NCBI GenBank assembly: GCA_030618505.1
Contig: JAUXDF010000044.1
Coordinates: forward strand, 1-13,762
Length of the DNA stretch: 13,762 nucleotides
DNA from: Spongiibacteraceae bacterium
GTDB lineage: Bacteria > Pseudomonadota > Gammaproteobacteria > Pseudomonadales > PIVM01
Reading direction: 5' to 3'
The translations under genes were made by a program, and so were the position numbers. The stretch's first letter is position 1, and each line of letters starts with the position of its first letter. This document shows, one piece after another, positions 7,241 to 13,577 of this stretch. The notes under the pieces are model-generated. The model was not told the origin of the DNA. It saw nothing but the letters and a program-made list of their open reading frames with translations, and made no database searches.

Positions 7241-7615
7241 TTATCTTTTGCCAGCAACAGCTAATTGACTGGCAGTATGTTTTAAAATCATGCCATCAAT
7301 CAATGACTGAACAGTACGTTGGTCTTCATCTGACATCTGAGTAACCGCTTCAAATTTTAGTTGCAGGCTATTAGGTAAGTCTCGTTCATTTTCCTCAAAC
7401 ACCAGCCAGTCAGTTGTAACATGAAAGGCTGTAGCGATCTTTTTAAGTATCTCAACGGATGGCTGTGCCTGTCCTGACTCATAACGTTTGACCTGGGTAA
7501 TATGCATACCCACAGTATCAGCCATCTGTTGCTGGGTTAGTTTATGTTCTCTTCTAAGCTGAATAAATCGTATCGGGAAACTCATAGCAATAAACACCAG
7601 TATCTGTTTATTCAT
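7241..7615 (-). CDS. XRE-family helix-turn-helix regulator
   Basis: The protein is about 124 residues. An N-terminal Cro/C1-type HTH contains FIQLRREHKLTQQQMADTVG, MHITQVKRYESGQAQPSVEI and LKKIATAFHVTTDWLV. A helical C-terminal part (LQLKFEAVTQMSDEDQRTVQ) probably dimerises. I prefer the ATG at 7615 because AGGTGA lies five bases upstream. Relatives often begin at the equivalent of MSFPIRF (ATG at 7585), and a GTG at 7624 is also possible. It is the first gene of a minus-strand operon with the antitoxin and toxin. It diverges from the primase gene across 116 bases holding overlapping promoters and a repeated motif, so it is the obvious candidate to regulate both directions, like a phage or plasmid repressor. 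The binding site is inferred. Confidence 0.88.
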   Translation of the reverse strand: MNKQILVFIAMSFPIRFIQLRREHKLTQQQMADTVGMHITQVKRYESGQAQPSVEILKKIATAFHVTTDWLVFEENERDLPNSLQLKFEAVTQMSDEDQRTVQSLIDGMILKHTASQLAVAGKR

Positions 7616-7637
7616 AATTATCACCTAGGGTTCTAAA

Positions 7638-7649
7638 AGGATTTGACAA
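7638..7649 (+). promoter_or_regulatory. candidate operator copy 1 (AGGATTTGACAA)
   Basis: This motif recurs as AGGATCTTGACAA at 7685-7697. Copy 1 covers the -35 of the rightward (primase) promoter. The core TTGACAA is symmetric around its central base, so it can serve as a -35 on either strand. A GGTTCT hexamer also occurs next to each copy (7629-7634 and 7698-7703). Confidence 0.4.
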
Positions 7650-7673
7650 AAGTATCTACTAAGAGCTTATAAT
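7643..7673 (+). promoter_or_regulatory. candidate sigma-70 promoter for the primase gene
   Basis: A perfect TTGACA (7643-7648) and a perfect TATAAT (7668-7673) are separated by 19 bases, two more than ideal. The spacer contains two small palindromes, AGTATCTACT and TAAGAGCTTA. Transcription would start near 7680, giving a leader of about 50 bases before the primase ATG. Confidence 0.55.
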
Positions 7674-7697
7674 AATATCTTTAGAGGATCTTGACAA
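7669..7697 (-). promoter_or_regulatory. candidate sigma-70 promoter for the XRE-antitoxin-toxin operon
   Basis: On the minus strand TTGTCA (7697-7692) and TATTAT (7674-7669) are separated by exactly 17 bases. This -10 occupies the same bases as the -10 of the rightward promoter, so two polymerases could not occupy both at once. The leader to the ATG at 7615 would be about 45 bases. Confidence 0.55.
7685..7697 (+). promoter_or_regulatory. candidate operator copy 2 (AGGATCTTGACAA)
   Basis: This second copy of the motif covers the -35 of the leftward (XRE) promoter. It is followed by a small inverted repeat, GTTCT-GAGT-AGAAC (7699-7712). One regulator binding both copies could control both promoters. 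Confidence 0.4.
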
Positions 7698-7731
7698 GGT
7701 TCTGAGTAGAACTCTTTTAAGGAAGTTATGT

Positions 7732-10470
7732 ATGGCTCGCATCCCAGAACAACAAATCACCCAGCTAAAACAAACCACCGATCTAGTAGCCGTGATCAAG
7801 GATCAAGGGGTAAAACTACGCAAAGTCGGCAATCTCTACAAAGGTCGCTGCCCTTTCCATGAGGAAAAAACTCCATCTTTTACCGTCACCCCAGCTGAAA
7901 ACCTATGGCACTGCTTTGGCTGTGATGCTGGCGGCGATGTGATCCGCTTCGTGGAACTGATGGATAAAGTCAGCTTTCCCGAGGCATTTAAGCGTTTGGC
8001 TGGCGATCAGATGGCTAGTTCAGTTGCTGATACTAATACCCATAAACCAACAGTCTCCAAAAAAACACCCTCAAAAAAATCCTCTTCCTTAACCGCTATT
8101 CCTGATCTTCTGATTATAAACCCAGCCCAGCGCACAAAACTATTAACCCGTGTCATGCTGTTTTACGCCAAATGTTTTGCCAATCGCCCCGAAGGCATGA
8201 AGTACCTGGTCAAACAGCGTGGCATTAAAGGCGTAACCCACTTTAAAAACTATCAGCTGGGCTATGCCGAGGGTTCATTGCTGGAAGCCTTGCCGCAAGA
8301 TGAAGCCAGTCTCAATCGCTTCAAGGCTTTGGGTGTATTGACCGATAAAGGCCGTGAGTTATTGCATGATTGCATCGTCTTTCCGTTATTCGACAATCAG
8401 GGCAATGTCGTCAATCTCTATGGTCGCCGTCTGGTCGATGGCAAGGTCAATCATCTGTATTTACCGGGTGCCAAAGTCGGGCTGTTTAATTATCAGGCGG
8501 CAAAACGCTGTTCATCCCTGTTACTGACTGAATCCATTATTGATGCCTTAACGCTGATTGATCGGGGTTTACACGATGCCATGCCGTGTTACGGCATCCA
8601 TGGCTTAACCGATGAGCTGTTGCTGCATCTTGAGCAGTGTAATATTAAAGATGTGACCTTATGCTTTGACGGTGATGAGGCTGGTCAGCGAGGGATTAAA
8701 AAAACCAGTGAGCAGTTAAGGGAAAAGAATATAACGGCTCATGCCATTGAATTACCCGATGGCGAAGATGTCAATTCTTTCCTTAACCGCCATCCCATCG
8801 AAGCTTTCCAGGCGTTATTGAACCAGGCTAATCCTGAGAACTCACCCTCCCATCTTACCGAACAGGAAAGACAGGCAGCTATTAATGCCCCTCGCTATGA
8901 AACAACTGAACACGGTTTTAAGTTGTTGATCGACTCACGCTGTTATGAAATCAAAGCCATTGCCCGATCCGGTACACAATTAAAAGCTACGATTAAGGCC
9001 AATGTTATTAGCAGCAGCAATAATAACAGCAAAGATAAAAATGGCTTTGAACTGCATACGCTAGATTTATACAGTGCCCGTTCTTGCCTGACGTTGTTCG
9101 ATGAAGACCTGCAGCGCATTAAAACCGATTTAACTGAGGTACTGGAACAGGTTGAAACCTGGCAACCCGGCGATGAACAAAGCGCATCCAAAACTATTGA
9201 GCCTAGCGAACAGGAAAAAGAGGTAGCTTTAGCCTTTTTAAAACAACCTGATTTGCTTGATGCGATCCAGCAAGATTTAACTACGCTGGGTGTTGCCGGT
9301 GAAAACCTGAATAAAGTGCTGTGTTATCTAGCAGTCACCTCGCGTAAGCTGGATGATCCCTTGTCATTATTAATCCAGTCACGCTCAGCCGCCGGTAAAT
9401 CCACCTTGCAAAATGCGGTGTTATCGCTGGTACCGGATGAAGATAAAGTTGTTTATACCCGCATGACCGACCAGGCTTTATTTTATCAAGATGAAACCGC
9501 CCTGGTGCATAAAGTGCTGGCATTGGAAGAGGCCGAAGGTTTAGGCGGTGCGGCCTATAGTTTACGTGCCTTGCAATCCTCCAAAAGCGTCAGTGTCGCC
9601 ACCACCTCAAAAGACCCGACCACAGGCAAGATGAAAACTGAACATTATACCGTGCAAGGCCCGATAGCGGTGATGCTGACCACCACGCAAGCCGATCTGG
9701 ATGAAGAAACCCGTTCGCGGTTTTTAACCCTGACCATTGATGAATCGGAAATAATGACCCAGCGCATTTTTGAAAGTCAGCGGCATGCCGATACGTTAGA
9801 GGGTGTTCTGATGCAAATGGATGGCAAGGCTATTATCCACAAACACCACCATGCACAACGATTATTAGAATCGGTGATGGTGATCAATCCATACGCCAGA
9901 CAGCTTAGCTTTCCTTCGCGCACTCTACGTGCCCGGCGGGATCACAAAAAATATTTAATGCTGATCAAGGCTATCGCCTTTTTGCATCAACACCAACGCG
10001 AGATTAAAACAGCGGTGCGCGGTGAACAAGCACTGCGTTATATTAATATCACCAAGGATGACATCCATAAGGCCAATGAACTGGCACGCCATGTACTAGG
10101 GCATTCTCTGGATGAATTATCCGCCCCGGCCAGAAATTTACTCACTCAAATTCACGCCATGGTCAAGAGCCATTGCGAACAAGACACGATGAATCTGAAT
10201 CCAGGCGATTACATCTTTACCCGAAAAACCATCCGGGATGCCACTGCCTGGTCAGACTTTCAGGTACGCACCCATATCAAGGAACTGGAAACCCTGGAAT
10301 ACCTCAAGGTACGCACCGGAGCCTGGGGCAAGGAATATGTTTACGAGTTAGTGTATGACGGCGAAGGTGAAAATGGTCAGCATTTCGGTTTGAATCTGAC
10401 CGATCCTGACAGTCTGGAAGACGAAGAGAAGGAGAAGCCACAGAAAGAGAAAGAAGAGAATAATCTATGA
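7732..10470 (+). CDS. CHC2 zinc-finger/Toprim DNA primase fused to a P-loop ATPase
   Basis: The 912-residue protein is preceded by AAGGAAG. It begins with a CHC2 zinc finger, ligands C40, H43, C61 and C64 (CPFHEEKTPSF...HCFGCDAGGDVIRFV). A DnaG-like catalytic region follows at about 140-330. Its Toprim motifs are E267 (LLTESIIDAL) and the D-x-D pair near 312-315 (CFDGDEAGQRG), which bind metal for RNA primer synthesis. After a linker with a Ser/Asn-rich patch comes an AAA+-like ATPase: Walker A SAAGKST (K556), acidic LALEEAEG as likely Walker B, and RSRF as a possible arginine finger. The C-terminus (about 800-890) looks like a winged helix and ends in a highly charged tail. This primase-plus-motor layout is typical of plasmid, phage or satellite replication proteins, not the host DnaG (about 600 residues, no P-loop ATPase). 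It diverges from the XRE regulator and precedes the recombinases. Helicase activity is inferred. Confidence 0.92.
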   Translation: MARIPEQQITQLKQTTDLVAVIKDQGVKLRKVGNLYKGRCPFHEEKTPSFTVTPAENLWHCFGCDAGGDVIRFVELMDKVSFPEAFKRLAGDQMASSVADTNTHKPTVSKKTPSKKSSSLTAIPDLLIINPAQRTKLLTRVMLFYAKCFANRPEGMKYLVKQRGIKGVTHFKNYQLGYAEGSLLEALPQDEASLNRFKALGVLTDKGRELLHDCIVFPLFDNQGNVVNLYGRRLVDGKVNHLYLPGAKVGLFNYQAAKRCSSLLLTESIIDALTLIDRGLHDAMPCYGIHGLTDELLLHLEQCNIKDVTLCFDGDEAGQRGIKKTSEQLREKNITAHAIELPDGEDVNSFLNRHPIEAFQALLNQANPENSPSHLTEQERQAAINAPRYETTEHGFKLLIDSRCYEIKAIARSGTQLKATIKANVISSSNNNSKDKNGFELHTLDLYSARSCLTLFDEDLQRIKTDLTEVLEQVETWQPGDEQSASKTIEPSEQEKEVALAFLKQPDLLDAIQQDLTTLGVAGENLNKVLCYLAVTSRKLDDPLSLLIQSRSAAGKSTLQNAVLSLVPDEDKVVYTRMTDQALFYQDETALVHKVLALEEAEGLGGAAYSLRALQSSKSVSVATTSKDPTTGKMKTEHYTVQGPIAVMLTTTQADLDEETRSRFLTLTIDESEIMTQRIFESQRHADTLEGVLMQMDGKAIIHKHHHAQRLLESVMVINPYARQLSFPSRTLRARRDHKKYLMLIKAIAFLHQHQREIKTAVRGEQALRYINITKDDIHKANELARHVLGHSLDELSAPARNLLTQIHAMVKSHCEQDTMNLNPGDYIFTRKTIRDATAWSDFQVRTHIKELETLEYLKVRTGAWGKEYVYELVYDGEGENGQHFGLNLTDPDSLEDEEKEKPQKEKEENNL

Positions 10471-10714
10471 ACTCAATCAATGTACAAAAAAACACCCACT
10501 CCGAGGGTGAAAAATACGACTTCGAGGGCAACTATTATTACTCCGTGATTACACCGTGCACGGCGTTAAACTGCCTTTTATTCCTTAACTGCCAAGGCTT
10601 GCAATGGCTTCTTATCACTCCGAGGCTATTTTGTGGGAGAGATACCCAGGGGGAAAGAGGGCTATCTAAAAATAGAAATCATAAGTGGAGATTACTAGTA
10701 AGCAGGATAGTGGC
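10471..10714 (+). other. primase-recombinase intergenic region with CACTCCGAGG repeats
   Basis: CACTCCGAGG occurs at 10497-10506 and 10616-10625, with a partial copy (ACTCCGTGA) near 10540 and TTCGAGGGC near 10521. CCGTGCACGG (10554-10563) is a perfect palindrome, and CACCC pairs with GGGTG around 10493-10509. A possible 83-codon frame starts with an ATGA overlap on the primase stop (10467) and ends inside the recombinase gene. It has no recognisable domain, so I do not call it. An AGGA about eight bases before 10715 supports the recombinase start there. Confidence 0.4.
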
Positions 10715-11629
10715 ATGACCTTTTTAGACGGCATCACCTCGTTGCTGAGTCACTTGCGCCTAAAAAAATACAGTCCGGCAACGATTGACAATTACAGCGA
10801 CCAGCTCAAACGTTTTGGTGAATGGCTGGAACAGCAGGCTATTGTTGATTTGCGTCAACTAAGCCAGCAAGACATCCGGGATTATCAGGCTGCTGTGAAA
10901 CAGCAACCCATAGGCCGTGAGACACAAGCCTTACGCATCCGTGCAGTCAAACGCCTGTTTAATCATCTGGTGGATCAAACTATCATCCTGCTTGATCCGA
11001 CTGAAGGCATTCAGGAAGTTAGTCGCAGAGAGAAATTGCCTCGACCGATTTTAAGCAAAAAAGAGATCGACAAACTACTAATTGCTCCCAATCTATCTTT
11101 ACCTCAGGGTATTCGTGACCGAGCCTTGATAGAAGTCCTGTACGCCACTGGCATTCGTGTGGGTGAACTGGAAAAAGTGACCATCCATCATGTTGATCTA
11201 CCAACTCAGACCTTGCAAGTCCGTCATGCCAAAGGCGGAAGAGCGAGAACCGTACCGCTGGGCAAGACCGCCACAAAATGGCTAAAAGAATATTTAACCC
11301 AGGTTCGGCCACGCCTGGCTAAACGCCGCCCCTTTGAACGCACTCTGTTTTTAGTCAACGGTGGCAAGCCCTTATTGCAAACCCGGATTAGAGGCTTGTT
11401 GCAGCAATATCAAAAACAGGCCAACATCAAAAAAAGTGTCACACCGCATATCCTGAGACACACTTGCGCCACGCATCTATTGCAACAAGGGGCAGATATC
11501 CGGGCTATCCAGCAATTGCTGGGGCATATCCGACTAAACAGCACCACTATCTATACCCGTGTAGCACCCCTGGAAGTCAAAGCAATGCACCAGAAATATC
11601 ATCCTAATCACCGTAAAGCAGCATCTTAA
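10715..11629 (+). CDS. tyrosine recombinase (XerC/XerD-like integrase), first of a pair
   Basis: The 304-residue protein starts at the ATG at 10715, which has AGGA upstream. A GTG at 10685 would add ten unremarkable residues. The N-terminal SAM-like DNA-binding domain spans about 1-100 (LRLKKYSPATIDNYSDQLKR). The catalytic domain has the full set: R148 (ATGIRVGEL), K173 (HAKGGRARTVPL), H245 and R248 (HILRHTCATHL), H271 (LLGH) and nucleophile Y280 (TTIYTRV). Length and motifs match Xer-type recombinases. It lacks the extra insert of integron integrases. These enzymes cut and rejoin short inverted-arm sites through a Holliday junction. The second recombinase follows 11 bases later, so the two are probably made together and may act as a heteromeric pair. 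Confidence 0.93.
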   Translation: MTFLDGITSLLSHLRLKKYSPATIDNYSDQLKRFGEWLEQQAIVDLRQLSQQDIRDYQAAVKQQPIGRETQALRIRAVKRLFNHLVDQTIILLDPTEGIQEVSRREKLPRPILSKKEIDKLLIAPNLSLPQGIRDRALIEVLYATGIRVGELEKVTIHHVDLPTQTLQVRHAKGGRARTVPLGKTATKWLKEYLTQVRPRLAKRRPFERTLFLVNGGKPLLQTRIRGLLQQYQKQANIKKSVTPHILRHTCATHLLQQGADIRAIQQLLGHIRLNSTTIYTRVAPLEVKAMHQKYHPNHRKAAS

Positions 11630-11640
11630 AAGGCATCATA

Positions 11641-12564
11641 ATGAAATTGACTGATGCCATCCGCCAATACCTGAATACCCTCACTGCAATCGGCAGAAGT
11701 CCGCACACGGTAAAAGGGGCAAAGAGCGCACTCAAAGAACTGCATCTATTTTTACAGAGCCTTGATGTTAATCATATTGAACAGCTGGATCATGATGCTT
11801 TAATGCATTACCGTGAAGAACTGGCCTGGCGATTAACTCCAAAAGGCACACCGCTATCACCGCGCAGTCAATCGGAATGTCTGGGTCATTTAAGGGCTTT
11901 TTGCCGCTGGCTGGTGGCGCATGATTTAGTAGTGGGAGATCCTTCGGCCAAAATACCGAATCCGAAGAAACCACAGCAACTCCCCAAAGCCATCCTGGAA
12001 CCCAGAGAAATCAGGAAAATCCTCAGGCAGCCGAATATGAGTACTGCCACCGGTTACCGTGACAAAGTAATATTAGAAGTTCTGTACTCTACAGCCATCC
12101 GCAGAGAAGAAGTGGCCAATATTAAACAACAAGACCTGGATACTGAGAGTGGTTATATCATTATCCGCGAAGGCAAAGGACGAAAAGACCGGGTGGTACC
12201 GATGGGTGAAAACGTCTGCCAGTTGATCGACACCTATCAGATTGGTATCCGTGCCGACTGGATCAATGCAGACAACGATCCTCATCTTTTCCTTAACCGC
12301 TGGGGTCAAGGCATGAGTCCTAATGCTATCTGGGCAGTGGTCAATAAATCGGTAAAAACCGCGAAAATAAAAAAACCGGTCTCAACCCATACGTTTAGAC
12401 ACAGCTGCGCGACGCACATGCTGAAGAATGGCGCACCGATCCGGCATATTCAGGAACTGCTCGGTCATGTGTCGCTGGAAACCACACAAATATATACACG
12501 GATTACCATTAATGAGTTGAAGAAAATACACCGTCAGTATCATCCTAGAGAGCAGGATAAATGA
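11641..12564 (+). CDS. tyrosine recombinase (XerC/XerD-like integrase), second of a pair
   Basis: The 307-residue protein has an N-terminal core-binding domain (about 1-105, IGRSPHTVKGAKSALKEL) and a complete catalytic domain: R154 (YSTAIRREEV), K179 (EGKGRKDRVVP), H250 and R253 (HTFRHSCATHM), H276 (LLGH) and Y285 (TQIYTRI). It is clearly related to, but divergent from, the recombinase just upstream, so the two look like ancient paralogues with separate roles, not a recent duplication. An AAAAGG lies about eight bases before the ATG. Tandem tyrosine recombinases are known from Tn554-type and other integrative elements, often as trios; here I see only two. The DNA immediately downstream is rich in large palindromes that could be substrates. 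Confidence 0.93.
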   Translation: MKLTDAIRQYLNTLTAIGRSPHTVKGAKSALKELHLFLQSLDVNHIEQLDHDALMHYREELAWRLTPKGTPLSPRSQSECLGHLRAFCRWLVAHDLVVGDPSAKIPNPKKPQQLPKAILEPREIRKILRQPNMSTATGYRDKVILEVLYSTAIRREEVANIKQQDLDTESGYIIIREGKGRKDRVVPMGENVCQLIDTYQIGIRADWINADNDPHLFLNRWGQGMSPNAIWAVVNKSVKTAKIKKPVSTHTFRHSCATHMLKNGAPIRHIQELLGHVSLETTQIYTRITINELKKIHRQYHPREQDK

Positions 12565-12642
12565 CAGAAGGCAGAGGACAGAAGAGCCAGAGCAAAAGAC
12601 AGAGCCAGAACCAGAGTGAATACAGCTGCTTACCGCCTGTCA

Positions 12643-12722
12643 CAGTGCTTGCATCGCCCGGCAATAAATGCGCCACCAATCCCTGGTGCAAGTCACATTT
12701 ATTGCAGGTCGGGCAAGCACTG
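12643..12722. repeat. nested palindrome P0
   Basis: The outer arms CAGTGCTTGC (12643-12652) and GCAAGCACTG (12713-12722) match exactly. The inner arms GCAATAAATG (12661-12670) and CATTTATTGC (12696-12705) also match exactly. Unequal mismatched spacers separate them, and the loop holds a further CACCA/TGGTG hairpin (12674-12688). Confidence 0.75.
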
Positions 12723-12732
12723 CGCCAGGCTA

Positions 12733-12744
12733 GGACGGCCGTCC
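12733..12744. repeat. 12-bp perfect palindrome GGACGGCCGTCC
   Basis: The sequence is self-complementary and is flanked by CCAGG (12725-12729) and CTGG (12745-12748), which extend the pairing around a three-base bulge. It lies just after palindrome P0. Confidence 0.6.
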
Positions 12745-12904
12745 CTGGCCGGCTTCGTTCAAGGTTATCGTGTTGTTCAAGACGTTCGGCTTCCTGCCTC
12801 TCGGTTGTGTAACACCTGCTATCGCAAGTATTACCAAGTAAATTTACGCACAGCAACAAACAGGCAAAAAACCGCCTGATTGTCACTGAGCTTATCATCC
12901 CCAA

Positions 12905-12940
12905 CCCCCTCAAGGGGGCTTTGATGCGGCCATCAAGCCC
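12905..12940 (+). terminator. two mutually exclusive hairpins, possible weak terminator
   Basis: CCCCC (12905-12909) pairs with GGGGG (12914-12918) around TCAA and is followed only by CTTTG. The second structure pairs GGGC (12916-12919) plus TTGATG (12921-12926) with CATCAA (12931-12936) plus GCCC (12937-12940), and the two cannot form together. There is no proper U-tract, so termination is uncertain. Confidence 0.35.
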
Positions 12941-12946
12941 TACGGG

Positions 12947-13063
12947 TTAACATAACGCGGGATTATGCGCCATTGTCTGTCAACACCAGCCCACAAAAGA
13001 AAAAGCCGTGGGCAGCGTTGCCAGCCAACGGTACGCTTCGCCGCATAATCAGCGCTATGTTAA
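12947..13063. repeat. attC-like bipartite palindrome P1
   Basis: The outer arms TTAACATA (12947-12954) and TATGTTAA (13056-13063) and the inner arms GATTATGCG (12961-12969) and CGCATAATC (13042-13050) pair perfectly, with a 5-6-base mismatched spacer between boxes on each side. Each half is itself an inverted-arm site (CATAA, seven bases, TTATG). The right end GTTAAAT (13059-13065) fits the integron GTTRRRY box; the left end fits RYYYAAC with one mismatch. The centre carries hairpins GCCCAC/GTGGGC (12989-13013) and CGTTG/CAACG (13016-13030). Total length falls in the attC range. Confidence 0.7.
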
Positions 13064-13093
13064 ATGGCCGCACGGGCTATCCCTGCCCGATAA

Positions 13094-13285
13094 GGTGCGC
13101 CGTTCCCTTCGGCGAAACCGGCAGGGTCTTCCGCCGCTATCGCGCTGCAGACCCAGCCGGATGAATTAGAACGCCCACCCACCCCGGTCAGCCAAAGGGT
13201 GCTCCAGCCCACGCAAAAAGACGCGCGGTCTTCCGTTCACCCTTTGTCTGACCTCCCTGGAGAAAAAATAAACAGAATAAAATAA
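13094..13285 (+). pseudogene. open frame of 63 codons, possible gene-end remnant
   Basis: The frame runs from a TAA at 13091-13093 to a TAA at 13283-13285 and reads, in part, ALQTQPDELERPPTPVSQRV and ends LSDLPGEKINRIK. The composition looks protein-like but there is no usable start and no family I recognise. It overlaps palindrome P2. A degraded transposase or recombinase-associated tail is one possibility; chance is another. Confidence 0.25.
13186..13253. repeat. palindrome P2
   Basis: The 16-base arms at 13186-13201 and 13238-13253 pair with a single mismatch (GGTCAGCCAAAGGGTG against CACCCTTTGTCTGACC). An inner hairpin AAGAC/GTCTT (13218-13232) sits in the loop. Confidence 0.7.
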
Positions 13286-13289
13286 CTTG

Positions 13290-13412
13290 ACTGGACATAC
13301 CAACAGAATAGCACCGTGCTCAGGCTGTCAAGACCAAGCCCTGCGGGTGCTTCGCTTAAGCTACGCAGTCTTGACAGCCCTGCGCGCGATGCAACGGCTA
13401 ATGATGTCCAGT
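13290..13412. repeat. nested palindrome P3
   Basis: The outer arms ACTGGACAT (13290-13298) and ATGTCCAGT (13404-13412) and the inner arms GGCTGTCAAGAC (13323-13334) and GTCTTGACAGCC (13368-13379) pair perfectly. Smaller pairings lie inside (TGCG with CGCA) and in the left spacer (AGCAC-C-GTGCT). It has the same outer-box, spacer, inner-box layout as P0 and P1. Confidence 0.7.
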
Positions 13413-13577
13413 AAAGACTAATTGGGCTGACTAATCAGCCAGATTTTAAAAAAGAGAAACGTCCGATACCACATCGTCAAAAATCATTATTATTGCATCA
13501 TGGATTAGCAACAAAAAAGCAGTTAAGGAAAAAAGAAAATCGTGCTACTGTATCAGCCATTAATTAGCAGATATTGA

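Larger units (their letters stand above)
6531..13412. mobile_element. candidate integrative element: regulator, toxin-antitoxin, primase, two recombinases, palindromes
   Basis: The block has the parts of a self-maintaining mobile element: an XRE regulator with a divergent switch region, an addiction module, a replication primase with an ATPase domain, tandem tyrosine recombinases and structured DNA beside them. RHS core fragments lie on both sides. No terminase, capsid, relaxase or conjugation gene is seen, so a satellite or small integrative element fits better than a full prophage or ICE. The boundaries given are those of the recognisable parts; no attachment duplication was proven. Confidence 0.45.
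12565..13577. other. about 1 kb without a convincing gene, rich in large palindromes
   Basis: A purine-rich start (12565-12618, repeated AGAGCCAG-like units) is followed by stacked inverted repeats to 13412, then AT-rich DNA. Short open frames exist at 12561-12812, 12616-12879 (containing LCNTCYRKYYQVN, weakly zinc-finger-like) and 13094-13285. They overlap the palindromes, lack good starts and have no sure family. They could be remnants of a decayed gene. No tRNA or known riboswitch was recognised. Confidence 0.6.

Noticed and set aside
6970..7257. 95-residue version of the antitoxin
   Set aside because: The extra N-terminus overlaps the XRE gene and lacks a ribosome-binding site, while the ATG at 7203 has a good one.
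10467..10718. 83-codon frame overlapping the primase stop by ATGA
   Set aside because: The overlap suggests coupling, but the sequence has no domain, ends inside the recombinase start region and overlaps direct repeats and a palindrome.
12561..12812. 83-codon frame overlapping the second recombinase stop
   Set aside because: It is dominated by Ser/Arg/Gln from the purine-rich tract and runs through palindrome P0; a competing frame covers the same bases.
12545..12913. 122-codon minus-strand frame with CPTCNKC
   Set aside because: The Cys motif is tempting, but the frame lies antisense to the palindromes and the recombinase end, has no good start and no family match I recognise.
12947..13063. 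Calling P1 a true integron attC with an integron
   Set aside because: Neither recombinase has the integron-integrase insert, the left box misses the consensus, and no cassette array is seen.
12973..13164. 63-codon frame inside and after palindrome P1
   Set aside because: It starts with TTG inside the palindrome loop and has no ribosome-binding site or recognisable domain.
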